Of a DNA stretch of 50,089 bases, positions 10,157 to 19,782 are shown in pieces. The notes below the pieces were generated by a model that worked only from the letters and a program-made list of their open reading frames with translations, was not told where the DNA came from and ran no database searches. Numbering within the stretch: position 1 is the first letter of the stretch; each line of letters begins with the position of its first letter. Source of the stretch: Mastigamoeba balamuthi (Eukaryota > Evosea > Mastigamoebida > Mastigamoebidae). The stretch covers positions 74,719 through 124,807 of the forward strand of contig CACRSC010000076.1 in assembly GCA_902651635.1 (NCBI GenBank), written 5' to 3'. The translations under genes were made by a program, and so were the position numbers.

Positions 10157-11070
10157 TCACTGCTTGGAAGTGAGCAGCTCCACAGCACGCTGCGCCTCGA
10201 ACATCTCTGGGTCGCGAGGCTTGAACCTGCGCATCTTGATGAGCCCCTGCGAGATGTGGTTGTAGTCCCCCTTCCACTCCCTGCACGTGTGCAGTGTGGA
10301 TGCGTGTGTCCCCGGCATCGTGTGAGCAACTGCAGACGCCCTCGACGGGGCACAGCGGGAGGGCGGCAGGAGACGCACAGCAGGCTCTGGACGCCCTTGT
10401 TGGTCGTGAGGTCGGGGGCCACTGCGAGCGAGGGGCTGAGTGCTGCGTGTTTGTGCTGCTGGTGGCGGTGGCGGTGGCGCACCGAAGCCCTCGCTGAGGA
10501 ACTGCTTGAAGTCCATGTCGGCCTTGGTGCGCGCGAGCCCCGCAGCCGTGCCCGTGCGAGCCTTGCGCAGCCAAGCGTCGTCAGGCCCAGCGCACAACAG
10601 GCGCAGGACACGCCACAGAACAAACAACTGATCGAGGGCCCAGAGGGGGACGGGGGATGGAGCGCTGACCTTGGGTCGGGAGGTGAGGCCGCCGACGAGG
10701 GCAGAGGCGTTGTCTGCCTGGTCCCTGAGGTACCTGTCGATCATGGCGACCATCTCCGACTCCTTGAGCGGCTTGCCCCCGGACTCCTCCAGCGCCACGC
10801 GGAACCACGCCATCATCGTCACTGCCCGCCGGTTCCGAGCCGTCACGAGGGAAGGCGACTCCCGGGGGGGGGAGGGAGGGGCTGGGGGGTGCCGGCGAGA
10901 GGCGTCGGGAAGCGGTGCATACCCGCGGGGACCTGCGACTTGCGCGAGTTCTCCTTCAGCTCGGTCTTGAACTGCTGGCGGCCCTCGACGCGGCGGTGCT
11001 GCCTCGCCTTGCGCGAGTCGGGGTGCGTGTCGTGGAACTTGGGCCCCGAGAGCTTGTCCTTGTCCGCCAT
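10157..11070 (-). CDS. TMA16: TMA16-like ribosome-associated protein
   Basis: TMA16 binds pre-60S ribosomal particles (family knowledge). The N-terminus has the family signature HPDSRKARQHRR followed by a basic helix. Exon 2 encodes MMAWFRVALEESGG and SEMVAMIDRYLRDQA, matching the family's WF and LI-x-RYL helices. The last part has REWKGDYN...LIKMRRFK, equivalent to the TFREW...IKMRK ending of TMA16. Exon 1 (11070-10923) and exon 2 (10821-10670) join in phase across a 101-nt intron. The third junction is probably near 10580. A proline-rich stretch (about 10490-10300) may be partly intronic, so the exact protein is uncertain there. The product ends ELLTSKQ. Confidence 0.8.
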
Positions 11071-11392
11071 TTGCGCAGCGTGTGTGAGCTGTATCAGGGG
11101 TGGCGAATGCGCAGGAATATCTCGTGCGTGATATTTGTGCCCCATCATGCGTCATCTTCCTGAGAAATCTGCGGATCGCGAGACCAGGAACCGGGCCAGT
11201 AGGGCAATCCCAACACCTGGCTAGCTTGTCCGTCACGGTATGTTGGGCATCGCAGCAACCCGTAGAGACCAACCAACAACCCAAGACTCCATAAAGTCCG
11301 ATGCGGGTCTCCAACAGCTGCTTCGAAAAACCGGAACCGAGATTTGATTATTGTACGCCGCAGCGGAGCCCCAAGCCCGCGGCCCGAGTGAC
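11071..11392. other. Intergenic spacer between two minus-strand genes
   Basis: 322 bp between the TMA16 start and the stop of the zinc-ribbon gene. No coding signal seen. It should contain the TMA16 promoter and the zinc-ribbon 3' end. Confidence 0.5.
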
Positions 11393-12746
11393 TCAGTCAA
11401 AAAGCGCTGTGCAGCTCGAGTACTCGGGCGGCTGCTGCTGCTGCTGCTGCTGCTGCCACTGCGCCGCCTCGGGCGCCTCGCAGCCCATCAGGTCCACCGG
11501 CGACGGCGGCACGCTGGGCGACCCCGTCCCCGCCGACCCCGCCGCCGGCGACGCCACCCCGGCCGCCGCCGGCAGCAGCAGCGACGACGACGACGACGAC
11601 GACGAGGAGATGGAGGGGGAGGAGGTAGACGAGGCCTTGGGCGAGGCCGCGGGCCTGGGGGGCAGGCGCCTGCCGTTGACGCGGGCGACCACCTTGCTCA
11701 GCGGCACCACGTACGCGCCCATCTCCGCCGAGTCCAGCGGGAACACGCACTGCACGGGGGGCGAGGACACGCGACACGGACTCGCGTCAGCAAAAAAAAA
11801 ACCGAGCGGAAACGGCGCGAGATCCAGTGGAAGGGGGGACGGGTGGGGGACGAGAGAAGAGCGAGAGAGGCGGTAGAGTCTGCCAGAGTGCAACGCACCG
11901 GAGGACCATAGGCAATCCCGGGCTTTTGGCGTGAGGGTTCACCGAGTGGGGGCGGGCGGGGTGCGGTGTGCGGCGGTGGGTGGGAGAGGGGACGTACGCC
12001 TCCGTCCTCCCCGGGTGGGAAGGAGGAGGAGGAGGAGGAGGAGGGGCAGGCAGGGCTTACCTCGGGGGACGGGCAGCAGAGGATCATCTTCTGCGGCGTG
12101 ANCCGGCAGCAGCAGCAGCGACGACGACGACGAGGACGAGGAGATGGAGGGGGAGGACGACGACGAGGCCTTGGGCGAGGCCGCGGGCCTGGGGGGCAGG
12201 CGCCTGCCGTTGACGCGGGCGACCACCTTGCTCAGCGGCACCACGTACGCGCCCATCTCCGCCGAGTCCAGCGGGAACACGCACTGCACGGGGGGCGAGG
12301 ACACGCGACACGGACTCGCGTCAGCAAAAAAAAAACCGAGCGGAAACGGCGCGAGATCCAGTGGAAGGGGGGACGGGTGGGGGACGAGAGAAGAGCGAGA
12401 GAGGCGGTAGAGTCTGCCAGAGTGCAACGCACCGGAGGACCATAGGCAATCCCGGGCTTTTGGCGTGAGGGTTCACCGAGTGGGGCGGGCGGGGTGCGGT
12501 GTGCGGTGGTGGGTGGGAGAGGGGACGTACGCCTCCGTCCTCCCCGGGTGGGAAGGAGGAGGAGGAGGAGGAGGAGGAGGGGCAGGCAGGGCTTACCTCG
12601 GGGGACGGGCAGCAGAGGATCATCTTCTGCGGCGTGAAGTAGCGCAGCACAAGGGCCCGACCGCACTCGGGGCAGTCGCGCCGGCGGCGGGAGGCGGCAG
12701 GGGCCTGGCGCTGCTGCTGCTGCTGAGGTCGCACTTCGCTCTCCAT
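11393..12746 (-). CDS. Small zinc-ribbon protein with Ser-rich and poly-Gln C-terminus
   Basis: Exon 1 (12746-12597) encodes a Gln-run, a basic patch and CPECGRALVLRYFTPQKMIL, then CCPSPE. The spliced product continues CVFPLDSAEMGAYVVP, giving a CxxC...C...C zinc ribbon faintly like the N-terminal ribbon of USPL1. Exon 2 (11749-11393) adds a Pro/Ser-rich tail, a long serine run, eight glutamines and EYSSCTALFD. Exons 1 and 2 join in phase: 168 residues. The genomic span is inflated because most of exon 2, the whole intron and part of exon 1 occur twice around the N at 12102. The intact intron in the right copy is 12284-12596 (313 nt, unusually long here, GGA-rich). Function unknown. Confidence 0.65.
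11571..12101. repeat. Duplicated segment 1, left copy (ends at single-N gap)
   Basis: Nearly identical to 12103-12640. Differences are mainly in GAC and GGA repeat numbers plus a few substitutions. It covers exon 2, intron and the start of exon 1 of the zinc-ribbon gene and stops abruptly at the N. Best read as the end of one contig overlapping the next. Confidence 0.85.
12103..12640. repeat. Duplicated segment 1, right copy
   Basis: Begins directly after the N in the middle of exon 2 and continues into the only complete exon 1. Together with the left copy it reconstructs one two-exon gene, not two genes. Confidence 0.85.
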
Positions 12747-12989
12747 TGAGCTTCGGCCGAGCGGCGCGCGTTTCAAATACGGCGAAAAAGAAAAGCACGA
12801 TCTTCGGGTCCCGAAGAAGATTCCCGTCGATGACGACAGCGTCGAAAATCTGGGGAGATTCTACGAGTTCCGAGTCCTGTCTTGGGAGCAATTATACTGT
12901 CCTGATTGCACTCAATGTGGCAAGTCAGACTCCTCCCCCTGGTTGTCCCTCCCTCCCTCCCCCTCTCTCTCCCTTTCAGAATCTGCCGG

Positions 12990-13000
12990 GGGATATTTCT
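12990..13000 (+). promoter_or_regulatory. GGGATATTTCT element upstream of the 7TM-INPP4 start
   Basis: AT-rich motif in GC-rich sequence, about 63 bp before the ATG. It resembles elements before the purine, NEDD8 and cyclophilin genes. Function inferred from repetition and position only. Confidence 0.25.
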
Positions 13001-13062
13001 GACATTTCTTTGTTGACCCGAGCCGCCGAAACCCGCACTCAACCCCCCACACCGATTAGGCG

Positions 13063-16000
13063 ATGCGCGTCGGCTGGTGCGCCCCCGACCACGCCCTCGC
13101 CGGGGACGTGCTGGCCGTGCTGTCCTCGTACGCCCTCGCGCTGCTCTGCGCCCTCTGGTGCACGCTGCGGCAGCTGGCCGCCGGCCGCTTCCCCTTCGGC
13201 GAGCACAAGGCCTTCCACCTGCTCCTCTCGTCGCTTCTCGCCAGTACCGCTCCACGCGTCGCGGCGGGTCTCGCGGCGCTCACGGGCTCTGGGCATCGCA
13301 GTGCGGGTGGTGGCGTGGACGGTGGCGCTGCTGGACGGGTGCCTGGGCGGCTACTCGCGGGCCTCGTGGGTCGTCCTGGTCGCCGCCACTGTGCCCTTCT
13401 GCCTGAGCTTCGCCACGACGACCTTCCTCGCCGTCTTCATGCGAGTCTCCGCCGCTCTCGCCGCGTCTCCTGACGTCGCTTGGGCGGGCAGCCTGAGGAA
13501 AATCGTGCAGTTGTCGACGGGAGCCCGAAACGCGCTGACCTTCGCGCTCTGGACCGCCACCGTCGTCTACGCGGTTGTGATCGTCTTTGCTCCGGCCATG
13601 ACAGATTGTGCGGTGTCGTCGTCGCTCCTCCCCCCGCCTCGCCTCTGACGGCGCACAGCAGCCGATGCGGTTTTCCTGCTGACGTCGACCTTTTTCGAGG
13701 CGATCTCGGCGTTGTTCCTGATCGCGTCGACGGCCTACGTGTGGATTGCAGGCCACCGCGTGCTCGAGACAGCCCCTGCGTACGGCACAGATCTCCTGGC
13801 ACTGGCACGCCCCCCTCCTCGCTCCCCCACTGAGTCCCCATCACAACGCCTCTCTGACATAGAACAATTCCAGTTTGCGATGATGTGCACGATGACGTTG
13901 GTGACCTCGGCCAGGGCTGTTTGCTTCCTCCTCGGTGCGCCCCAACACGAGTCCCTCCCTCCCCGCTCCGGCCCTGACGATGAGGCCACCGCCCGCTGGC
14001 GCTGGCGTGGGGCAGAGAACACCCTGAGGAGGGAGCTGAGCGTGGGGCTGGTCTACGTGCTGGTCTACGTGCTGCCCGAGGTGTTCCCGTCGGTGCCCAT
14101 GTACCTCTGGGTCATGCGCAGCCGCGACAAGGTCAAGTACAAGCCCCTGCTGCTCTCTATCGAGCGCTCTGGCCTGCTAGCCGAGCCCTCTGCCAGGCCT
14201 CCCCACCTCCCCTCGTACACCGCCTTTGAAGGATTCGTACGCAGACGCTCGTACGCACTTATGCGGCTCTCACCCGCTGCCGCGCAGCAAGCCGTCGAGT
14301 ACTCGGTGACGCTGGCGATGGCGGACGACGCCATCGACCACCCGGTGGTGGTCCTGTACAGCGGGGGCTCTGGCGCGGCCAACTACTCGGACAACAGCAA
14401 CAGCAAGGCTGTGGAGATGGACCGCACAGAAGTCATCCCAGAGGTCACTCCGGCCGAGCCCACCAACCGCCCCGAGGCCCCTAACCCCCCCCCTCGCCTG
14501 CTCGCGCACAGGTGGTGGAGACCGTGCACTTTGCGAGCACGCTGCTGGCCAAGAGGGACCCCAAGTGCCCGACGCTCTGCGTGGCGGTCTTCTCCGCGAG
14601 GCACGGCGAGTTCAACCTGCGACTCAGCGACTGCGTGGGGCTCGTCGAGTTCCAGTACAACGCAGAGGAGGCGGAGCGCGAGTTGCCGCTGTGCTGCCCG
14701 ACGCAGTCCAACAGGAAGACGCAGCTGAGCCCGGGCGTGGTCGTGCTGTACAAGGAGAGGTCGCACTCTGTCGTGGGCATCGGAGCCGCGCTGGGCTCCT
14801 CGTGCAAGACGTTTGTGCTCGAGACAGACGACGACTACCACGACCGCCCGCGCAAGCTCTTTGTCAAGGAGGAGCTCTGGGAGAGCAAGAACGCCTTCTC
14901 GGTGCCGCAGCAGATGCTCTCGCTCTCGGTCGAGGACCGCGTGCGGCTGCTCAACGAGATCAACAGCCAGATCCGCCAGAGGTCCGACATCGAGACCGCC
15001 CGCACGGGAAGCACGCCCGACATACTGCACAGGCACTCTCGAGTCTCGCAATTTCCCCGTGCTGTCGTTGACTGGTTGCTTCTGTAGAATCGAGGAGACA
15101 CAGGACGACCGGACCAACGAGCAGCAGCTCGAGACCACTGTACAGCTCTTCACCGAGCACCTCAAGTCCCTCAAGTTCGCCGCGTGCCAGTACCGATGGT
15201 AAGCACCACCCGCTGGCCCTGTCCGCGCCCGCCTCTGCTTGGTCCTGCGCTAACTCGCTGGGCGGAGACAGTGACAACCAGATCACCTTCAAGCCCTCGT
15301 CCCACAAGAGCGACCCCTACTACCAATTTGTGGCGACAAACCTGCACACGCAGACCATGACGGTCCGCGAGCTCGACTGCACCAATGGCTCCATGGCGAC
15401 CGAGGGCCTCTACAAGGTTGTCACGTTCGGCGGGCCCTGCGCGTTCTGCTACGGGTACGCCGGACTTGCACGCACTTGAGCGCTCTTTGTGCACTAAGAT
15501 GCAGCAACGCTCCCGCTCTGCAGCCTGGAGTACGGGCTGCGGCAGTTGGCGCAGAGGCTAGACGCGCTGCACCACGAGCAGGGACCCCTCGTTTGGAAGG
15601 AGGAGATCTCCCTGCGCCTGATGATGGAGATGCGCACGGACGTGGCGCTGTCGCAGATAGCGGCTGCGCTGGCTGACGCGTTCATCGCCGAGCTCGACTG
15701 CTGCCTGTGGTTCGCCAAGGCGGGGCGCAGGCGCAGGTCCGACATGTTCTTCAAGCAGATCGCGCAGTGCGGGTTCCTCGTGCAGTTTGAGAGCCTGCTG
15801 AGCACGTTCGGCATCGAGACGGCCATCCTCGGTGACTTTGACTACGCCGTGTCGTGCCTCAACGAGTTCCGTTTGCGCCTGCGCCCCACGCCCTTCTCCG
15901 AGGTCAACCAGGCGGTGCGCGTGCGGCGGTCCGAGACGGGCAGGTGGGTCCTCGAGTTCGTGTGCCCCGGATGGCTGCTCTCCGAGGCCCCCGAGAGACT

Positions 16001-16571
16001 CAGGAAGGAGGAGATCGCGGTCACGGCGGTGCTGTTCACGCAGGGCATCAACCAGGGCCAGGTCATCGCCAACGCCATCGGTGACTGCTCGCTGCAGGAG
16101 CAGATCAACGCCGAGAGCCTCGAGCGCCTCAGCATATACTTCGCGCGCTACCTCGAGTGGCTCAACTCGTCCCGCGAGGACACCACGAGCATCTCCCGCG
16201 ACTTTGGTCGTCTGTGCTCGCTGATCCAGAGCCCAGCCCCGGGCTCGTGCTTCCTGCCGTCTGCCGCTGACTTCTGCAGGCGCCTGCGCGCTGGGCGCTG
16301 CACGTCGTGCAAGAGTGCTAAGGACAGGACTGCGATGAGCGTCACCTGGGAGCAGACCCGCATCCTCGTCGCCAAGCACGGACTTCCGGAATACAGGGCC
16401 GCAGAGGTCATGGGGCTCATGAGGGCCTCGGGCGTCCGGCGCTTCAACGTCATCAAGAACGTCGGCACGGACCGCTACTCCTTCAATGCTCTGCAGCAGA
16501 TCATGATGCCGCCAGAGTACCGCCCTCCTGCCGGCAGCGGCGCATCAGGGTTCCGCAAAGTCGCCACCTAA
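13063..16571 (+). CDS. Seven-helix membrane domain fused to C2 and INPP4-type lipid phosphatase
   Basis: INPP4 removes the 4-phosphate from PtdIns(3,4)P2 (family knowledge). The C-terminal half is unmistakable: QFESLLSTFG, a SLQEQINAESL block, the catalytic P-loop CKSAKDRTAMSV, and a KNVG...FNALQ...YRPP ending. A C2 domain precedes it (HPVVVLYSGG...DRTEVIPE, then VVETVHFAS), split by a 68-nt intron at 14444-14511 (phase 0). The N-terminal 400 residues hold seven hydrophobic helices: LAVLSSYALALLCALWC, FHLLLSSLLAMRVVAW, VVLVAATVPFCLSFATTTF, FALWTATVVYAVVIVFA, FFEAISALFLIASTAYVW, MMCTMTLVTSARAVCFLL and VGLVYVLVYVLPEVFPSVP. They resemble the plant THH1/TOM1/TOM3 family. Introns 13244-13301 and 13608-13658 were checked and keep frame. 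Other introns (about 13935-14018 and 14200-14290, and between 15070 and 15525) are less exact. Total about 1,000 residues. AATAAA follows at 16631. Confidence 0.85.
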
Positions 16572-16630
16572 TCGCGACGACAGCCACTCCAGCCAACCCA
16601 AGAGCACTGAGGCGAGCCCTGTATCGAGCA

Positions 16631-16636
16631 AATAAA
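16631..16636 (+). terminator. AATAAA polyadenylation signal of the INPP4 fusion gene
   Basis: Lies 60 bp after the INPP4 stop and only 11 bp before the stop codon of the convergent SLC26 gene, so the two transcripts probably overlap at their 3' ends. Confidence 0.5.
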
Positions 16637-16646
16637 AACCACGCTG

Positions 16647-19354
16647 CTACGGTTGAAGAGGGAGGAGCGCCACGTCGCCCTCGGGCTGCGTCTGGTCTAC
16701 CGCCTTGTGCTTGAGCTCGGCGATGACAGCGGAAGAGGGGAACTCGGCGGTGATGCCGAAATGGCTGCGCAGCACGTCCACCGCCTGGTACGTCGAGTCG
16801 TAGAAGCACTCGAGTTCCGCGTCGACCTGCGAGCACGTCTTCGACAGCTGGTAGTAGAGGTCCGTCTTCTTGAGCGCCTTCATCACGTACCCGTGGCAGC
16901 CGGAGAAGCACAGCACAATGTTCTGCCCCTCGGACAGCTCCCTCGCCAGGTCTGCGAGGTCCAAAGCCAATGACGTTTCAGAAACGTCAGCGAGCCCCTT
17001 GCCCGCCAGCATCGCACCTCCGATTACGGCGACGGCCGTAGAATCGATGTGGTTGATGCCGGAGCCCTCGATTACGATCGCCTTGAGGTTGGGGTCCGCC
17101 TTGGCAAAGTCGAGGATGGTCTCCTTGATGCCGTTGATGTTGGCGAAGTACAGCTCCGCATCCACCCTAATCACGGCCACTCCCGGCGTGACGAGGGCCT
17201 ATTTTTGTGTTGCCAGCACGTCAGAATGGTCGCTGCGCGCCCTTGAGTACGGTGCGCACGCTCTTGAAGACTAGGGCGTTCTTGTACGAGGTGGTGTTTG
17301 GCAGCCTGCCGAGCACGATGATGTTCGGGCGGGACGAGCGGTAGATGACCACCAGCATCGAGAAGCCGATGGCCACGAAGATGCCCCACGACACCCCCAC
17401 CACCAGGGTGCACAGGAACGACGACAGCATCACCACGAAGTCCTGCCTGCAAAGGGGATGGGGCACCCGAGTCAGCACCACGCGGGCACCATGCGTGCAT
17501 GCGCGCACCTGTCTGTCTTCCAGAGCCTGATGTACTCTGCGACGTCCACGAGCCCCACGACCGAGGTGATCACGGTAACAGCGAGAACAGCCTTGGGGAT
17601 GTACTGCAGAGGCTGCACGGCGCGTGAGACAGAGAAGTTGGGAAGAGGGGAGAGAGAGAAGAAGAAGAGACTCATACAGTTGTTAGAGTGAACAGGGCGA
17701 CCATGACGAGGATCCCCGTGAGCGCGTTGGCGATGGGCGTCTTGGCCCCAATGCTGTCGTTGACAGCGGTCCGCGAGAGGCTCGCCCCGATGGGATGGCT
17801 CCCGAAGAACGAGCCCACAAAGTTTGCCATGCCAAAGGCGATCAGCTCCACGTTGGACTGTATCGCGTGCTTGCGCAGCGACGCGAAGCGCGAGGCTAGC
17901 GCGAAGGCGCTGATGTAGCTGACGACAGCGATCAGGAACGACGGGGGCAGCAGGTCGACAGCCTCGGCGAGCGAGAGGGTGGGCACCCTGGGCATCGGGA
18001 TGCCCGAGGGGATTGCTCCCACGGCGCTGATACCGTACTGCCTCAAGTTGAGCGACCAGCCGAGCGCGATTGAGAGCGCCATCGTCAACAGCGGCGTCGG
18101 GAACCACCTGGGGACGCGCTTGATCCTCTTGATTGTCTCAAGCACAGCAAGGCACGCGACGGACACCACAACGGTGGGCCAGTCTGCAGGAGTGAGACAG
18201 GGCGTAAGGAGATCCGCCATGGGGCTGTCAGAAAGAAGGGATGGGGGTCACACTCAACTCGTCTTGACGATCTTCTTGGCGATGTCGATGACTACGACGG
18301 TGAAGTAGTCGCTCTGCCGGACCTGAGCGTCGTCGGGCGGTCAGTTGCAAGGATGCACAGACGCGGGCGCGTGGAAAGTGAGAAGGAGATGCTCTATCTC
18401 ACGGAGTACCCGAGGCACGACGGGATCTGCGTGGCGACGATGATCACCGCAGAGGCGGACACAAACCCGTTGAGCACGGGGCCGGCCAGGAAGCTGACGA
18501 CGAACCCGACGTTCAGCAGCCCCATGGCCACCATCATCGCCCCCGACAACTGCGCCGAGAGGAGAGGCCCGAGGCCCGGAGAGCAGCACGTCAGAGCGCA
18601 CCAGAGCGCGTGTGTGTGTGCGAACCATGGCCATCGCCAGCGAGAGGCGTATCGTGTCGGCCTCGAGCTGCGCCTCCGACGCCGAGTCGGCCGGTGAGCG
18701 CAGCGCCACGACGCCCGCGACGCCCGAGGCGGTCAGCAGCGACGAGAGCGCGACGGGGCCGACGGCCATCTGCATCGAGCTGCCGAGGCACGAGTAGACG
18801 ACGAGCGGCACAAACGACGAGTAGAGGCCGTAGATGGGCGGCAGGCCGGCCAGGTACCCGTAGGCCATGCTCTGCGGCAGCAGCAGCACCGCCACCGTCA
18901 GCCCCGCCAGCACGTCGTACTTGGCGTCGCCCGCGCGGTACCTGGGCCCCCAGCGCACCACCGGCGGCACAAACTGCCGCAGGAACACCTTCCCCCGGTA
19001 CCTGTGCGTCCCCCCATAGGATTTTTTGTTTTTCTCGTCGGTTTCGGGTCGTTTCCTGACCGCGTTTTTTCGGGTCTCTGTGGCGTCATGGAGGCGTCGG
19101 CAGAGAAGGGAGGGGGGGTGGGACCTCCAGGACTTGCGGTTGAGGAGGGAGGCGATGGCGGAGGAGGCGAGGAGCGGGTCCTGCTGCTGCTGCTGCTGCT
19201 GGGGGAGCTCGTGCTCGTGCTGCAGCGGCGAGTGCTCAGCGGCGGCTGCGGGCTTGGGGGTGCGCGAGTCGGGGTCGCCCCGAGCGCGCAGGTGCGGGCT
19301 GTCCGAGGCCGTGTTGGCGTTGGCCGGGTCTGCTGCTTGGGGGCGGGACATCAT
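16647..19354 (-). CDS. SLC26/SulP family anion transporter with STAS domain
   Basis: Membrane exchanger for sulfate or other anions (family knowledge). After a long Pro/Gln-rich cytosolic N-terminus with seven glutamines come the SulP signatures: [35 protein letters not shown], a run of helices with [10 protein letters not shown], and [28 protein letters not shown] sequence near 17800. The C-terminus is a STAS domain ([33 protein letters not shown]), ending in LLPLQP. At least six introns interrupt it, for example about 19010-19080, 18550-18630, 17460-17510 and 17180-17230, so exon edges are approximate. The start is the first of two adjacent ATGs before [10 protein letters not shown]. It is convergent with the INPP4 fusion (75 bp between stops) and divergent from RBM28. 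Confidence 0.88.
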
Positions 19355-19782
19355 GCACCTGGGTGGGTTTTGTGCGTCTGTGGTGCCCCGGTTTGGTATC
19401 GAACTGAGCAAGATATTCATTTCTTCACCCCGATTCCAAGGGGTCTGGATGACGGGACCGCTCGCATCTTCCCTGGTATCTGTGCCTCGCACGGGTGCAG
19501 TCCCCTGGGCAGACGCTTCAGGAATTCGAGGTAGAGGGCAGCTGGCAGATGCGTCCGCAGCCGAAGATGCGAGATGAATCAATTGACCGGGGTCTGCTTC
19601 TTTGTATGGCTGCTGTTCGAAATGAACAATACAATTCGTCATAAGAAATGCAACACGCCATGATCATCAATTCTGTGACGTTGGCTTAGTATCGGGACCT
19701 CCATGAGATCTTCCGAAATCTATCAAAATATCAGAGATTACATCAGCACCCATCGAAAGAATCTACAGACCCAAATCACCCG
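19355..19782. promoter_or_regulatory. Divergent promoter region between SLC26 and RBM28 genes
   Basis: 428 bp, AT-richer than the flanking exons. AAAATATCAGAG at about 19724 is the reverse complement of a GATATTTT core, within 60 bp of the RBM28 start. No reading frame looks real. Confidence 0.35.
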
